DNA from: an uncultured Eubacteriales bacterium
GTDB taxonomy: Bacteria > Bacillota > Clostridia > Oscillospirales > Acutalibacteraceae
Direction: 5' to 3'
Assembly: GCA_958417225.1 (NCBI GenBank)
Contig: CATZCM010000018.1
Location: forward strand, 1-33,616
DNA: 33,616 bases
Part shown: in pieces, positions 7,537 through 15,379 of the stretch
Layout: each line of letters starts with the position of its first letter
Numbering within the stretch: the stretch's first letter is position 1
Notes under the pieces: generated by a model
What the model was told of the DNA's origin: nothing
The model's database searches: none
The model's input: only the letters and a program-made list of their open reading frames with translations
Position numbers and translations under genes: made by a program

Positions 7537-7881
7537 ATATTGTAAAAAAAGGATATTGCAAGGATGGTTAATCATGATATAAGGATGAAATTAAATCTGA
7601 TTGTGAAAAGTTAAAAATGAAATTATTGCATAGTCGATATCAAACGTGATATAACATCGTTTAGTTCCATAGATGTCAGTGGTACTTGCAGCCTTTTTCT
7701 AATTATCGTTGGGCGTTATCTTACTGATTAATGAACTGAAAAAGAGACGGTAGGTTAATCATTACGAAAATCATCATGTTGTAGGGAAAAAATTTAATTC
7801 ATAGCAAGTTAAAACAACTATAATTATAGTTTTGTTAAAGAGTTTTTGGAATGCATTTATTATATAAGGGGGATGAGTGAG
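7537..7881 (+). promoter_or_regulatory. Long 5' leader with 16-codon upstream frame (7564-7614) and a 16-bp palindrome
   Basis: From ATG 7564 a 16-codon frame (MVNHDIRMKLNLIVKS) ends at TAA 7612-7614, the same length and ending as in the leader at 4455. The bases after it (AAAAGTTAAAAA, and GATATC soon after) are shared too. AACTATAATTATAGTT at 7816-7831 is a perfect palindrome close to the gene and could be an operator. The segment at about 7660-7760 has no counterpart in the other leader. Confidence 0.4.
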
Positions 7882-7887
7882 TTGAAA

Positions 7888-9156
7888 ATGAGTGTGTTAA
7901 AAAAAATTATAACAGTTTCATTATTAATATCAATGTTACCAGGGATAGTAATGGCAAATGGAAGTAAAAATAGGCGAAACAGGAGAAAAAATGTTCCGGG
8001 TGTTGCAGTTAAAATAGCTAGCGGTGAATGGGCAGGGTCAGTGGGTGAGATAGAAAAAAGTGAAGATTCAGTTGTGATAAATAGTTTAGGTGTGTATTGC
8101 ATGGAAGGAACTGAGGAAGATAAAAGAAATGCTATAGAATTGTTTAAGGTAGCAGCGGAAAAAGGGAATGCAGATGCAATGTTTAATTTAGGGGTATGCT
8201 ATATGGATGGAAATGGGGTAAAGCAAGATTATAGTATGGCGGTTAAGTGGTATAAGGAAGCAGCAAAAAAGGGACATGCAGATGCAATGAATAGTTTAGG
8301 ACTTTGCTATGATAATGGACAGGGAGTACGTAAATCAGCTGGAGAGGCATACGAATGGTATGTGAGAGCAGTAGAAGCAGGAAGTGCAGATGCAATGCAT
8401 AATTTAGGGTTGTGTTTACAAGATGGTGGGAGTAGCGAAGCATTTAAGTTGTTGAATAGAGCAGCGAAAGGGTGTAATTCAGGTGCAATTATTGATTTAG
8501 GTGGGAGTTTAGAAAAAGGAGAAGTAGTCTGTCAAGACCTTAATGGGGCATTTGAGTTGGAATTAAGAGCAGCGCAAGCGGGAAATCCGAGTGCAATGTT
8601 TAATATAGGTGTTAATTATGAGTTTGGTCAAGTGGTAGGCAAAAACTTTGAAAAAGCGATTGAGTGGTATGTGAAAGCTGCAGAGGCGGGAAGTGCAGAA
8701 GCAATTTTTAAATTGAGTATGTATTTACGTGAGGATAGAGAAAAAGAGGCGTTTGAGTTATTGCAGATTGCAGCAGAAAGAGGTGTCGTAGGTGCAATGC
8801 TTGAATTAGGGATGTGTTTTGGAAACGGAAAAGTAGTAACTCAAGACCTTAGTAAGGCTTTTGAATGGCTTTTGAGGGCGGCATATGCAGGAAATGCGGA
8901 TGCAATGTTTAATGTTGGCATGAGTTATGATGTTGGCCAAGGAATATCTCAAGATGATGTAAAAGCATTTGAGTGGTACTTGAAAGCAGCAGAATGTGGA
9001 AATGTAGATGCAATGAATAAAGTAGCGGAGTGTTATAAAAATGGTAAAGGAATAGGGAAGAACGATAGCAAAGCGTTTGAATGGTGGAATCGAGCAGCAA
9101 ATTTAGGACATGAATTAGCTAAGGAAAATTTGAAAAGATTTTTGGTCAAAAAGTAA
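7888..9156 (+). CDS. Exported Sel1-repeat protein, paralogue 2 (about 422 aa)
   Basis: The signal peptide is aligned residue for residue with its paralogues (K-K at 5-6, M-L-P-G-I-V-M-A, cleavage after residue 23), and mature NGSKNRRNRR follows. About ten Sel1 units come next (for example N-A-D-A-M-F-N-L-G-V-C-Y-M-D-G). ATG 7888 is chosen by paralogue alignment. AAGGGGG at 7866-7872 is 15 nt away, so the in-frame TTG 7882 (spacing 9) is a credible alternative; the longer frame from 7846 has no ribosome binding site. Several units are irregular (A-F-K-L-L-N-R-A-A, E-A-F-E-L-L-Q-I-A-A). It is the shortest of the set and has no membrane anchor. The likely role is an extracytoplasmic binding scaffold; no enzymatic motif is seen. 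Confidence 0.85.
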   Translation: MSVLKKIITVSLLISMLPGIVMANGSKNRRNRRKNVPGVAVKIASGEWAGSVGEIEKSEDSVVINSLGVYCMEGTEEDKRNAIELFKVAAEKGNADAMFNLGVCYMDGNGVKQDYSMAVKWYKEAAKKGHADAMNSLGLCYDNGQGVRKSAGEAYEWYVRAVEAGSADAMHNLGLCLQDGGSSEAFKLLNRAAKGCNSGAIIDLGGSLEKGEVVCQDLNGAFELELRAAQAGNPSAMFNIGVNYEFGQVVGKNFEKAIEWYVKAAEAGSAEAIFKLSMYLREDREKEAFELLQIAAERGVVGAMLELGMCFGNGKVVTQDLSKAFEWLLRAAYAGNADAMFNVGMSYDVGQGISQDDVKAFEWYLKAAECGNVDAMNKVAECYKNGKGIGKNDSKAFEWWNRAANLGHELAKENLKRFLVKK

Positions 9157-9224
9157 ATACAATTAATTTGAAAATATTTTTAGAAAATAATGTTATTGCA
9201 TATTAAGCTATAGTAAATATTTCA

Positions 9225-9332
9225 TTATATTGAATTTAAGTATTTTAATGTGGGTTTTAAATAGCCCAAAAGAGTAACTTTATAAGGTAAACTTTTATTT
9301 AGTAGTTATATGAAAAATAAAGGAGAATTAAA
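9225..9332 (+). promoter_or_regulatory. Conserved pre-gene segment shared with the region before 4819
   Basis: The run from about 9230 (ATTTAAGTATTTTAATGTGG, then AAAAGAGTAACTTTATAA and a GGAGAAT Shine-Dalgarno site) matches about 4728-4818 at roughly two thirds of positions. Only this part of the leader was retained; the promoter and small frame are absent. AAAGGAG sits 7 nt before ATG 9333. Confidence 0.5.
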
Positions 9333-11348
9333 ATGAGTTTGTTAAAAAAGACTATAACAATTGCAACATTGGTATCAATGTTACCAGGAACAGTAATGGC
9401 AAATGGAAGTAAAAATAGGCGAATCAGGAGAAAAACAGGTGTGGATTGTGCAGCTGCAATGTCTGAGAGTGAAAAGTCATTTGGAAAAACAATAAGTGAA
9501 GATTTGATAAATAGTTTATATACACATTATATGAAGGGAACTGAAGTAGACAAAAAAAGGATTATAAATTTGTTAAGTGACGCGGCTAAAAAGGGACAAG
9601 CAAGTGCAATGTTTAATTTGGCTATGTGTTATTCGAGTGACAAAGTTTATGATAAAGCGATTCCTTGGTTAAATCAAGCAATAGAAAAGGAACATGTAGG
9701 TGCAATGTTTAGTATGGGCGTGTGTTATGAGAAAGGTTTGGGTGTAAAACAAAATGATAGTTCGGCATTTGAATGGTATATGAAGGCAGCAGAAAAAGAT
9801 CATGTAGTTGCAATGTATAATGTAGGGGTATATTATGAACAAAGACGAGATCCAGAAAAAGCATTAGAATGGTTTAAGAAAACAGCAGACAAAAAGTTTA
9901 CAAATGCAATGTTTGCTTTATCTAGGCTTTATTTGGATAAGAAGATGTATAAAGAAGCAATTACGTTATTAAAAGAAGCAGCTAAAACGGGACATACAGG
10001 TGCGATGAATAGGCTGGCGAAGTGTTATCATGATGGAATAGGAGTACGTAAATCCTTTGCAGAAGCGTTTGATTGGATTGAAAGATCTGCAAAAGCAGGG
10101 GATGCAATGGGGATACATAATTTGAGTTTGTATTTACGTGGAGAAGGAATCAGTGACGTAGAGTTGTCGCCGGATGTTGTAAAAACAATACCTGAATTGG
10201 AAATTGGTGAGGTGGTATATCAGGACGATAAGGCGTTTGAATTAGAGTTAAAATCGGCAAACTTAGGGATCCCTTGCGCAATGTTTAATGTAGGTACGTT
10301 TTATGAAAATGGTATAGGTGGTGTCTCTAAAGACATTACCAAGGCGTTTGAATGGTATCTAAAGGCAGCAAATAAGGGTTTGGCAAAAGCAATGTATAAT
10401 GTAGGTTCGTGTTTTTATGAGGGGCAAGGTGTAATGCAAGATATAAAACAAGCATTAGATTGGTGGAATAAAGCTGCAAAAATTGGAAATGTAGAAGCGA
10501 TGTATAATTTAGGTAAGTGTTATGCGAATGGAGAAAAGGTTAGAAAAGACGATAAAAAGGCATTTGATTACTTCTCGAAAGCATCAGAAACTGGGTATGT
10601 AGATGCAATGTTTACTATAGCTGTTTGCTACAAATTTGGGCAAGGGGTGGCTCAGGACTTTAGTAAGGCATTTGAGTGGTTCTTGAGAGCAGCGGATAAA
10701 GGGCATGTAATGGCTATACCGTTTGTAGCAGAGTGCTATAGATTTGGTATAGGGACTGAACGGAACGAAGTCAAAGCGTTTGAATGGGACCTAAAAGCAG
10801 CGGAAAATGGGAATGTAAATTCAATGTTTACGGTAGCTAACTGTTATAAGGGTGGACAAGGAGTGGCTCAGGACTTTAGCAAGTCATTTGAGTGGTTCTT
10901 GAAAGCAGTAGAAAATGGAGATATTGGTTCAATGTGTAATGTATCTGAGTGTTACTTGTATGGAAGGGGAGTAGCTCAGGACTTTAGTAAGGCATTTGAG
11001 TGGTCCTTGAAAGCAGCAGAAAATGGAAATACTGATTCAATGTATAATGTAGCTGAGTGCTACTTGTATGGAAGAGGAGCAACTCAGGACCTTAGTAAGG
11101 CATTTGAGTGGTTCTTGAAAGCAGCGGAAAATGGAGATACTGATTCAATGTATAATGTAGCTGAGTGTTACTTGCATGGAAGAGGAGTAGCTCAAGATCT
11201 TAGTAAGGCAAATGAGTGGCGTTCGAAGGCGGAAAAACCTGTAGATGAAAAAGAACTTTTGAGAGATTATTTGAAAAAAAATTCCCAATTTGAAGATGCA
11301 ATCTCTGAACAGGCAATAGCGTTGTTGTCCCAAATGGGTTTAATTTAG
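9333..11348 (+). CDS. Exported Sel1-repeat protein, paralogue 3 (671 aa)
   Basis: It has a signal peptide of 23 residues (S-M-L-P-G-T-V-M-A) and the conserved NGSKNRRIRR mature start. About sixteen Sel1 units follow. The last four (from about 10840) are nearly identical, coding A-Q-D-F-S-K-A-F-E-W-F-L-K-A-A-E-N-G at 108-nt spacing, again a sign of recent unit duplication. The C-terminus leaves the repeat pattern with a charged helix and D-A-I-S-E-Q-A-I-A-L-L-S-Q-M-G-L-I. The ATG 9333 start is fixed by AAAGGAG with 7-nt spacing. The gap of 176 nt to the preceding gene has no terminator, so the two may share a transcript. Transcription ends at the hairpin at 11523. Confidence 0.85.
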   Translation: MSLLKKTITIATLVSMLPGTVMANGSKNRRIRRKTGVDCAAAMSESEKSFGKTISEDLINSLYTHYMKGTEVDKKRIINLLSDAAKKGQASAMFNLAMCYSSDKVYDKAIPWLNQAIEKEHVGAMFSMGVCYEKGLGVKQNDSSAFEWYMKAAEKDHVVAMYNVGVYYEQRRDPEKALEWFKKTADKKFTNAMFALSRLYLDKKMYKEAITLLKEAAKTGHTGAMNRLAKCYHDGIGVRKSFAEAFDWIERSAKAGDAMGIHNLSLYLRGEGISDVELSPDVVKTIPELEIGEVVYQDDKAFELELKSANLGIPCAMFNVGTFYENGIGGVSKDITKAFEWYLKAANKGLAKAMYNVGSCFYEGQGVMQDIKQALDWWNKAAKIGNVEAMYNLGKCYANGEKVRKDDKKAFDYFSKASETGYVDAMFTIAVCYKFGQGVAQDFSKAFEWFLRAADKGHVMAIPFVAECYRFGIGTERNEVKAFEWDLKAAENGNVNSMFTVANCYKGGQGVAQDFSKSFEWFLKAVENGDIGSMCNVSECYLYGRGVAQDFSKAFEWSLKAAENGNTDSMYNVAECYLYGRGATQDLSKAFEWFLKAAENGDTDSMYNVAECYLHGRGVAQDLSKANEWRSKAEKPVDEKELLRDYLKKNSQFEDAISEQAIALLSQMGLI

Positions 11349-11522
11349 ATTGTTATTATACAGAGGGGCGCGAATGTATCTTAATATGACGAAAAAGTAA
11401 AGTTTTGTGTGAAAAACCTAGGAATACTACTGTGTAATGTTTAAATAAGTGGGAAGTTTGAAAAGAAATACTGAGTGTTTATTGGAAGAAGTATCTTTAC
11501 ACACACTTACAAATAAAAAAAG
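11349..11522. other. 3' flank of the Sel1 cluster
   Basis: Nothing genic is supported between the last Sel1 stop and the terminator at 11523; 11574-11707, beyond it, is also empty. Confidence 0.5.
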
Positions 11523-11573
11523 CTCGTAGGAGTAGGATATTTAGAAATACCAAGCTACTACGAGTCTTTTTTA
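11523..11573. terminator. Bidirectional terminator between convergent genes
   Basis: CTCGTAG (11523-11529) pairs with CTACGAG (11558-11564). An inner stem forms from GG(A)TATTT and AAATACC. There is a T-run after the right arm on + and an A-run before the left arm (a U-tail on -). It serves the Sel1 gene ending at 11348 and the operon ending at 11708. Confidence 0.85.
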
Positions 11574-11707
11574 TGTGGTTGAATCAATATGCATAAAACG
11601 ATATACACAGTGGTTACGTGATATGGTAAAGTCAGTAATTTTGTTCATACTTTTCGATTATGCTAAATATTGACTGTTTAATCAAAGTAACCAAAGATAT
11701 TAAAAGG

Positions 11708-12868
11708 TTAAAGAACGAGCTCATTTGCTAATTTATCGATTTGAGTAATTGTTTCGTTATCTAGTGCAGATTTAATAGAAACTGTATTCTGAGCAAATTT
11801 TATATTTTTTCTAGTTTCGAGCAACTTGCGCATAACTTTAGCAGCGGTAGGTGCCCATGTACCATTTTCAATTAAGGCTATTGTTCTGTTTTGATAGTTA
11901 TGTTCAACAAGCTCTGTTATAAACTCATGCATAAATGGAAATATTCCGGAATTATGTGTTGTGGTAGCTAATACCAACGTGTCATAGCGGAAGGCGTCTT
12001 CAACAGCTTCTGCCATGTCACATCGTGCTAAGTCAATTAATACTACTTTTGGTGCACCTTTTTCCAATAATTTTTCTTTAAGGAGCATAGCTGCATTTTT
12101 AGTGTTACCGTATACAGACGTATATGCAATCACAATTCCCTTATTTTCAGGTTGGTATGATGACCACGTGTTATACAGACTAATGTAATATGAAAGATTT
12201 TGGTGAAGGACCGGTCCATGTAAAGGGCAAATAACCTGGATTTCTAAATCAGATAATTTTTTTAACAGAGTTTGTACTTGAGCGCCGTATTTGCCCACAA
12301 TACCAAAATAATATCTACGAGCCTCACAAGCCCAATCTTCATCGACGTCTAGTGCTCCAAATTTACCAAATGCATCGGCAGAAAATAATGTTTTGCTGTA
12401 ATGATCGTATGTAACCATAACTTCAGGCCAATGTACCATAGGAGCAAATGTGAATGAAAGTGTATGGGTGCCGAGTGACAATGTTTCGTTATCAGAAACT
12501 ATGTACTTATTTTGCTTTAGGTCAATGTCAAAGAATTGCTTTAAAAATACAAAAGTTTTTGCATTTGCTATAATTCTCGTATTTGGGTATTTTTCAAGAA
12601 ATGGTTTTATGCTTCCAGAATGGTCAGGTTCAATATGCTGGATGATAAGATAATCAGGTGTTTTGCCGTTTAATATAGAGGACAAATTTAGAAGCCACTC
12701 GTCGGCAAATTGCGCATCTACAGTGTCGAGTATGCAAATTTTCTCATCTAAGATAACATATGAATTATATGCAATCCCGTTGGGAATTTTATATTGTCCC
12801 TCAAATAAGTCAGTGATGTGATCATTTACACCGATATAGTAAGTATTACTTGAAATTTGATTATTCAT
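11708..12868 (-). CDS. fprA: FprA family A-type flavoprotein (flavodiiron protein)
   Basis: 386 residues, the usual two-domain size. The N-terminal metallo-beta-lactamase-like domain carries the di-iron ligands: H78-x-E80-x-D82-H83 (in I-I-Q-H-I-E-P-D-H-S-G), H146, D165 and H217. The C-terminal flavodoxin domain starts near residue 244 with I-V-I-A-Y-T-S-V-Y-G-N-T, the FMN phosphate loop. There is no rubredoxin or extra reductase domain. Family members reduce O2 to water or NO to N2O in the cytoplasm of anaerobes, using electrons from rubredoxin or a flavoprotein, which protects an anaerobe from oxygen. It is the last gene of the typA operon, 28 nt after corA. ATG 12868 is preceded by GGAGGT at good spacing. 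Preference for O2 or NO cannot be read from sequence. Confidence 0.93.
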   Translation of the reverse strand: MNNQISSNTYYIGVNDHITDLFEGQYKIPNGIAYNSYVILDEKICILDTVDAQFADEWLLNLSSILNGKTPDYLIIQHIEPDHSGSIKPFLEKYPNTRIIANAKTFVFLKQFFDIDLKQNKYIVSDNETLSLGTHTLSFTFAPMVHWPEVMVTYDHYSKTLFSADAFGKFGALDVDEDWACEARRYYFGIVGKYGAQVQTLLKKLSDLEIQVICPLHGPVLHQNLSYYISLYNTWSSYQPENKGIVIAYTSVYGNTKNAAMLLKEKLLEKGAPKVVLIDLARCDMAEAVEDAFRYDTLVLATTTHNSGIFPFMHEFITELVEHNYQNRTIALIENGTWAPTAAKVMRKLLETRKNIKFAQNTVSIKSALDNETITQIDKLANELVL

Positions 12869-12896
12869 GATAAATTACCTCCGATAAAATATTTTT

Positions 12897-13838
12897 TTAT
12901 ACCATGTCTTTTCTTTTAAGTATTATGTATAAAATTAACATTAAACTAAGTGATAATGCAAATGGAAACCACCATGTTCCGGTAATAGTTCCCCAATCAG
13001 TAATGTTGTTCATTCCATAATATCCTGATATAATAGTTGGGATGGAAAGTATCAGGGTAATTGAGGTTAAAGTTTTCATTACGATATTTAGGTTATTTGA
13101 TATTACGGAAGAAAATGCATCCATTGAACTAGAGAGTATATTTAAATGAATTGCAGACATATCAATAGCTTGACGCATTTCGATCAATACGTCTTCTATT
13201 AATTCAACGTCTTCATCGTACATCTTTATTAATCTTCCACGTTTGATTTTTTGCATAGTTATGTCATTAGATTTTAAGGATGCAGATAAGTAAACGAGCG
13301 ATTTTTCTATCTCAAGTAGCTGTAAAAGTTGTTTGTTTTTCATTGATTTACGCAATTCCTGTTCAGCTCTATGAGTAATTCTGTCGATTTGCTTTAAGTA
13401 CTGTAGATATTTGGCTGTTACACGTTCCATTATGTGGAGCACGAATTGGGTTTTAAAATCAGTGTTAGCGTTTTTTACGACACCCTCCTCAAATTCTGCA
13501 ATTATCGGGTTATCGTGAAGAGATATGGTAATTATGTTATTGTTAGTGATTATAATTGCAAGTGGTAAAGTTATGTAACTTAGGTTTTTTTCTTGGCGCT
13601 GCACTACAGGAATGTCTATAATGAAAAGAGTATTATCCTCTTCTTGATCTATATGAGAAGATTCTTCTTCGTCCAGGGATGCGCGTAGTATAGCAGGTTC
13701 AACTCCAAGCTCATCTGTAAGCAATTCCATTTCAGCGTAAGTTGGAGCAATGCAGTTTATCCAACAACCTTTTTCGTATGTTTTTAAATTTTCAGTGTGA
13801 CCATTGACAGTTTTGTAATACGTAATTATTGTAAACAC
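12897..13838 (-). CDS. corA: CorA family divalent cation channel
   Basis: About 313 residues. A long, mostly helical cytoplasmic N-terminal domain is followed by two C-terminal transmembrane helices (about 253-273 and 290-309). The signature Y-G-M-N is at 274-277, just after TM1. CorA pentamers carry Mg2+ (or Co2+/Ni2+) into the cell. The loop after GMN (N-I-T-D-W-G) lacks the common M-P-E sequence, so this is a CorA-like variant and selectivity is open. The start is odd: GTG 13838 overlaps the Shine-Dalgarno GAGGGTG, and the codon at the spacing used by neighbouring genes (13827-13829) is ATA. The true N-terminus may therefore be Ile4-Ile5-Thr-Tyr. It lies 59 nt after nif3 in the same operon. 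Confidence 0.88.
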   Translation of the reverse strand: MFTIITYYKTVNGHTENLKTYEKGCWINCIAPTYAEMELLTDELGVEPAILRASLDEEESSHIDQEEDNTLFIIDIPVVQRQEKNLSYITLPLAIIITNNNIITISLHDNPIIAEFEEGVVKNANTDFKTQFVLHIMERVTAKYLQYLKQIDRITHRAEQELRKSMKNKQLLQLLEIEKSLVYLSASLKSNDITMQKIKRGRLIKMYDEDVELIEDVLIEMRQAIDMSAIHLNILSSSMDAFSSVISNNLNIVMKTLTSITLILSIPTIISGYYGMNNITDWGTITGTWWFPFALSLSLMLILYIILKRKDMV

Positions 13839-13897
13839 CCTCTTTTACTTTAATATGACGTACTCTCACTGCATACATACATGAAGAGTAAATTTAA

Positions 13898-14659
13898 TTA
13901 TATTGATGCGAAATTTGCATATGGGTTAGTGCAAGTAGTAGATTCAATAAATTGGACATTTTTAAATTCCTTTGATAAAAGGGTAGTAAGAGGCTTAACT
14001 ACAACGTTCTCAGTTGCGAAGTGCCCAGCATCAATTACAACCAGATTATGATCATTAGCAAATAAGATTTCATGGTGCTTTATTTCTCCGGTAATTAATG
14101 CATCCATACCAAGTTTAGTTGCTGTAGATACAAGGTTACCTCCACTGCCGCTACATATAATAACTCGATTTATTTTTTTTTCGATAGCATTTAGTCTTAC
14201 GCCGATAGCATGTAATTTTTTCTCAACAAACTGTGCTAATTCTATGGCCGTCATTTCTTGTGAAAGCATTCCAATTGCTCCAATTGGGTCAATTTGCTGA
14301 ATTTGTCTTAATTGGAGTGTTTTAGCAAGACGTGCGTTAACGCCATAGTTTGGTGCAATGTCGAGATTTGTGTGTACGCATATAGCGTTTATGCCATTTT
14401 GTGCTAAAGTATATGGGATAGAATTGTTTTTTAAAGTAGATAGTGGAGTAAAAATAACTGGGTGGTGACTAAGTATGAGGTTTGCTTTAGCATTAACTGC
14501 TTCAGTTATAACGTTTTGAGTTATGTCAAGTGCAACTATACATTTTGTGACAATGTCCATTTCGTTTCCGACGAGTATCCCTACGTTATCAAAATCCATT
14601 GCACTATTAAATGGGGCAATTGTATCTATAAAGTTAAATATGTCTTTTACTTTGGTCAT
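13898..14659 (-). CDS. Nif3-like dinuclear metal centre protein (YqfO/GCH1 type 2 family)
   Basis: 253 residues, the short form of the family without the PII-like insert found in the roughly 370-residue YqfO. Metal-binding motifs are in place: S-H-H-P (His65, His66), H-T-N-L-D (His96, Asp100), and the C-terminal D-A-G-H-F-A-T-E (His213, Glu217). Family members form toroidal hexamers with a two-metal site. Function is debated (some are called GTP cyclohydrolase 1 type 2), so no reaction is asserted. The pairing with trmK, 19 nt upstream, is a widely conserved neighbourhood in Bacillota. ATG 14659 has AGGGGGA about 9 nt before it. Confidence 0.9.
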   Translation of the reverse strand: MTKVKDIFNFIDTIAPFNSAMDFDNVGILVGNEMDIVTKCIVALDITQNVITEAVNAKANLILSHHPVIFTPLSTLKNNSIPYTLAQNGINAICVHTNLDIAPNYGVNARLAKTLQLRQIQQIDPIGAIGMLSQEMTAIELAQFVEKKLHAIGVRLNAIEKKINRVIICSGSGGNLVSTATKLGMDALITGEIKHHEILFANDHNLVVIDAGHFATENVVVKPLTTLLSKEFKNVQFIESTTCTNPYANFASI

Positions 14660-14678
14660 TTTATTATTTCCCCCTAAT

Positions 14679-15359
14679 TTAATTTTGATTAGTTAATGAG
14701 TTTAAAGTACTTATTACATCGTCTAAAGACGGTGGGGAGTTAGAGGCAAGTTTTTGGTTAGTTAGATGCCGAACGATGCGATGAAAATATTCTTCTGTGT
14801 ATTTTGAAATACACTCTGAAAGAGTTCCAGTATAAATATCTATATTGTTCCATACTACAGGTTCAGTTGTAAATTTAGCTAGCATTACCGTATAGACATG
14901 TCGATTAACCTTAACCACTACTTCTTTTATGATTTTGAAGTTGTTTTTAAATAAAAATTCCCTAAGTAGATGATCCGCAGTCATAGGTTGAAGTATGAGA
15001 TGTTTTTCAGTATTACGTATCCAATGGGTATCTTGTAATATTTGTATAATAGTTTCACCACCCATACCAGAGATAATTATATCATCCACTTCGGTTGGGG
15101 ACACGTTATTGAGTCCATTTGATAATCGACTTAATACTTTATTTTCTACATGATATTTTGCAATGTTTTTATCGGCAATTGTTAGTGGAGCTTCGTTAAT
15201 ATCTACAGCTAACGCATGGGAAATTTTATTTTTTTTTGCAAGCCAAATAGGGAGGTATGCATGATCAGTTCCAACATCTACGATTTTACAATTATCCCGA
15301 ACAAATTCAGAGCAAGCTTGTAATCTAGGATCAAGTGTGAAAATAGGACGATTACCCAT
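14679..15359 (-). CDS. trmK: tRNA (adenine(22)-N1)-methyltransferase TrmK
   Basis: 226 residues. The Rossmann methyltransferase motif I is V-D-V-G-T-D-H-A-Y-L-P (27-37). V-D-I-N (52-55) follows, then the family-specific S-G-M-G-G-E-T-I (97-104) and L-Q-P-M (123-126). The enzyme uses S-adenosylmethionine to methylate N1 of A22 in tRNA. A C-terminal coiled helical part (from about 180) completes the usual architecture. AAGGAGGT lies 7 nt before ATG 15359. The gene sits 20 nt after typA, so the two are co-transcribed. Confidence 0.92.
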   Translation of the reverse strand: MGNRPIFTLDPRLQACSEFVRDNCKIVDVGTDHAYLPIWLAKKNKISHALAVDINEAPLTIADKNIAKYHVENKVLSRLSNGLNNVSPTEVDDIIISGMGGETIIQILQDTHWIRNTEKHLILQPMTADHLLREFLFKNNFKIIKEVVVKVNRHVYTVMLAKFTTEPVVWNNIDIYTGTLSECISKYTEEYFHRIVRHLTNQKLASNSPPSLDDVISTLNSLTNQN

Positions 15360-15379
15360 AGTGCATACCTCCTTGGTTA

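Noticed and set aside
11425..11450. Similarity of TGTAATGTTTAAATAAG to the flank of the Sel1 relic at 7072
   Set aside because: The match is under 20 bases of AT-rich DNA without matching coding sequence before it; too weak to call another relic.
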